Positions 62,227-64,000 of a stretch of 64,000 nt of DNA are shown here, piece after piece (positions within the stretch are counted from its first letter, which is position 1; every line of letters begins with the position of its first letter). Location of the stretch: contig NC_080715.1 of the NCBI RefSeq assembly GCF_019097595.1, forward strand, positions 1,604,073 to 1,668,072, given 5' to 3'. The notes beneath the pieces were generated by a model that was not told where the DNA came from, did not search any database, and worked only from the letters and a program-made list of their open reading frames with translations. The position numbers were made by a program, and so were the translations under genes. The DNA comes from Hemibagrus wyckioides (lineage: Eukaryota > Chordata > Actinopteri > Siluriformes > Bagridae).

Positions 62227-63700
62227 CAAATCACAATAACAACTAGACAATCCCCATCAAAAGCAAATTCTGTCACCAAAGTAACAAATAATAAATAAAT
62301 AAATAGTAAATGATTGATCTTGTACATTAATAGAGCAGAATATGTGATGAATATTTAATTTAAAATAAAATATCTCACTTTAAAAAAAAAAAAAAAGTTT
62401 TCCAAATTTTTATTTAAGAAAACAAACTTTTAGTCTAGAGACAAAAAAAAGTTTCACATTGTTCTAAATTTAGTAAAAAATAAATAAATAAAAGACATTA
62501 AATCCACATTAGGAGCAGCTGCAGTGATGGATGTTGGTGTTCATTAAAGATGGAGAATCGCTGGAGCTGTAAATGAAACAACAACAAAGATAAAATCACT
62601 CCAGAAAGCTGGAGTGCTGGAGAGCGTGTGCAAAAGTTTGTGGACACACGAGACTGAATTGCACTGAAGAACTGACACGATTTATATTACGCCGTTATTT
62701 TCACACTTTCTTCATGTGCATCTTCACTCACATAATGACACGTGACCAGACGTGAAAGGGACTGGTTCAGGTTTCAGCAGCTTATCTTCAGCATGCTGAG
62801 ATTATTATTACTCACTTTAATGACCTTCAGTAACCCTAGATAAAACAAGAACACTAATAAAACACAAGACTGATTTATATTCTGATAAAAGTGATTGAGG
62901 TGAGGACTTTTAATTGCTGCGTTTGTTTAGCGTGTTCCTCGACAGGAAGATGCAGTAAACACTTTATCTAACACTAACTCTGCATTATAAATCATCTTAG
63001 AAACCGCCGTAAACTCCGGAGCATTCTCGTCCACTTCAGCCATGAGCGAGTCGTCAGTTTTCTTCAGCATATGATTGTGTTTGCTTTCTCAGATTCCTGT
63101 GTGTGATTGTGACGTAGACGGAGCTGATACTTTACACTGCTCATTAGTTAATAAGGGATTACACCTCAGGACAGCGTGTGAAGGAAACCGGAGGCAAAAA
63201 AGGAAGTACAGAATCATAATTACAGGAAATGGATGCTCGTACTTACACGTAAGAAGCGATGTCTCAGACCACTCTACAAACATGAGTAGTTCGTTATGCT
63301 TGTTGTAGCTCTTTAATGATTATTTACATTAAAAATTTTTAACTTTCTTTGATGTCTAACTGCTTTTTAATCTTAATTACTTAAAATAAGTGTGTAGTCA
63401 TGTGGCTCAGCTCATGCACACTACACTACGTACTGATTCACTCCCAAGAGAGCTGATTGAGACGCAGCCTGTGTAGGAATAATAAACAGAAGACAGAAGA
63501 GGGTTCTGAAAAGTGCTGGAGAGAGAACCCTGGAGTGATTCATTATAAACAGAGTGAAGTGTTTCTGAAGTGTTTCACTCGTCTCTACTCAGTAGTATGA
63601 GCAACTCTGGTCTGTCACTGACTGATGACGCTGTGGTGTTTATTTACCTCCAGCTGTGGTGGTTTATATCACATACACTATGTGTTACTGAGCTTCTATA
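61761..63700. other. AT-rich intergenic DNA, no gene seen
   Basis: Includes an AAT run at about 62190-62224 and a phrase TGCAAAAGTTTGTGGACAC near 62630 that resembles the terminal sequence of Tc1/mariner-type fish elements. Small open frames here have no recognisable domains. Confidence 0.55.
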
Positions 63701-64000
63701 CAACCACACAGTCCACCCAGTCAACCCCCATTCTCCCCCATTCTGCCATATTTCAACCCCCTCTACCCCATTCTGCTATATTTCAACCCCCTCTACCTCA
63801 TTCCAACCAGTCCACCAGTTCCACCCAGTCCACCCTATCCACAAAGTTCATTAATTCCACCCAGCCCACCAATTCCACCCATCCCCAAATTACCTCCAGT
63901 CTACCAATTCCACCCATTCCCCCATTTCCCTCAGTCCACCAATTTCATTCTGTACACAAAGTCCATCAATTTCACCCAGTGCCACAATTCCACCCATTCC
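63700..64000. repeat. CCACCCAGTCCACCAATTC-type tandem repeat, right block
   Basis: Same motif family as at 61545-61760, with inserted CCCCCATTCTGCTATATTTC units at its left end. It continues to the right edge of the window. Confidence 0.8.

Noticed and set aside
63075..63308. 77-codon Cys-containing plus-strand frame as a small secreted peptide
   Set aside because: No signal peptide and no recognisable cysteine spacing; an overlapping antisense frame of similar length exists.

Overview
The window is vertebrate, almost certainly teleost, DNA. It has interrupted coding sequence, dense CA/GA/GATA microsatellites, a tRNA-derived SINE, a Tc1/mariner-type MITE, Penelope-like and Ty3/Gypsy relics, and a short dispersed repeat of a kind common in ray-finned fish. 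An otophysan such as a catfish is plausible, but the sequence does not settle this.

One protein-coding gene can be read with confidence: wnt6, on the minus strand, in four coding exons at 54031-53961, 34118-33898, 29224-28917 and 23778-23317. The splice phases fit exactly. They give a 353-residue secreted Wnt ligand with a signal peptide, 24 cysteines in the mature part, the acylated-serine motif and the C-terminal cysteine-rich tail. The introns are about 19.8, 4.7 and 5.1 kb. I found no second gene: 1-23 kb (downstream of wnt6) and 54-64 kb (upstream) hold only repeats, transposon relics and unassigned unique sequence.

The rest is dominated by minisatellites, about 28 of the 64 kb. From left to right they are: a 20-bp array (1-11200, continuing off the left edge); an 18-bp array (12.5-12.7 kb); a 36-bp array (14.5-15.4 kb); a 15/16-bp array (25.2-28.3 kb, intron 3); a 31-bp array (31.5-33.8 kb, intron 2); an unrelated 31-bp array (37.0-43.0 kb, intron 1); a 30/31-bp array (46.2-49.3 kb, intron 1); a 33-bp array (51.9-53.1 kb, intron 1); and small 42-bp and 12-bp arrays upstream. 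Long open frames inside these arrays, often on both strands, are products of periodicity and are not called as genes.

The most notable observations concern how the repeats relate to the gene. Every wnt6 intron carries a kilobase-scale minisatellite. All three 3' splice sites are preceded by a TG-dinucleotide tract. Two of the three 5' splice sites run into a microsatellite within about seven bases. The 20-bp array and the 6-kb 31-bp array keep their unit length essentially without indels over about 560 and 190 units, and both show higher-order duplications. The 6-kb array starts exactly where a truncated LTR ends.
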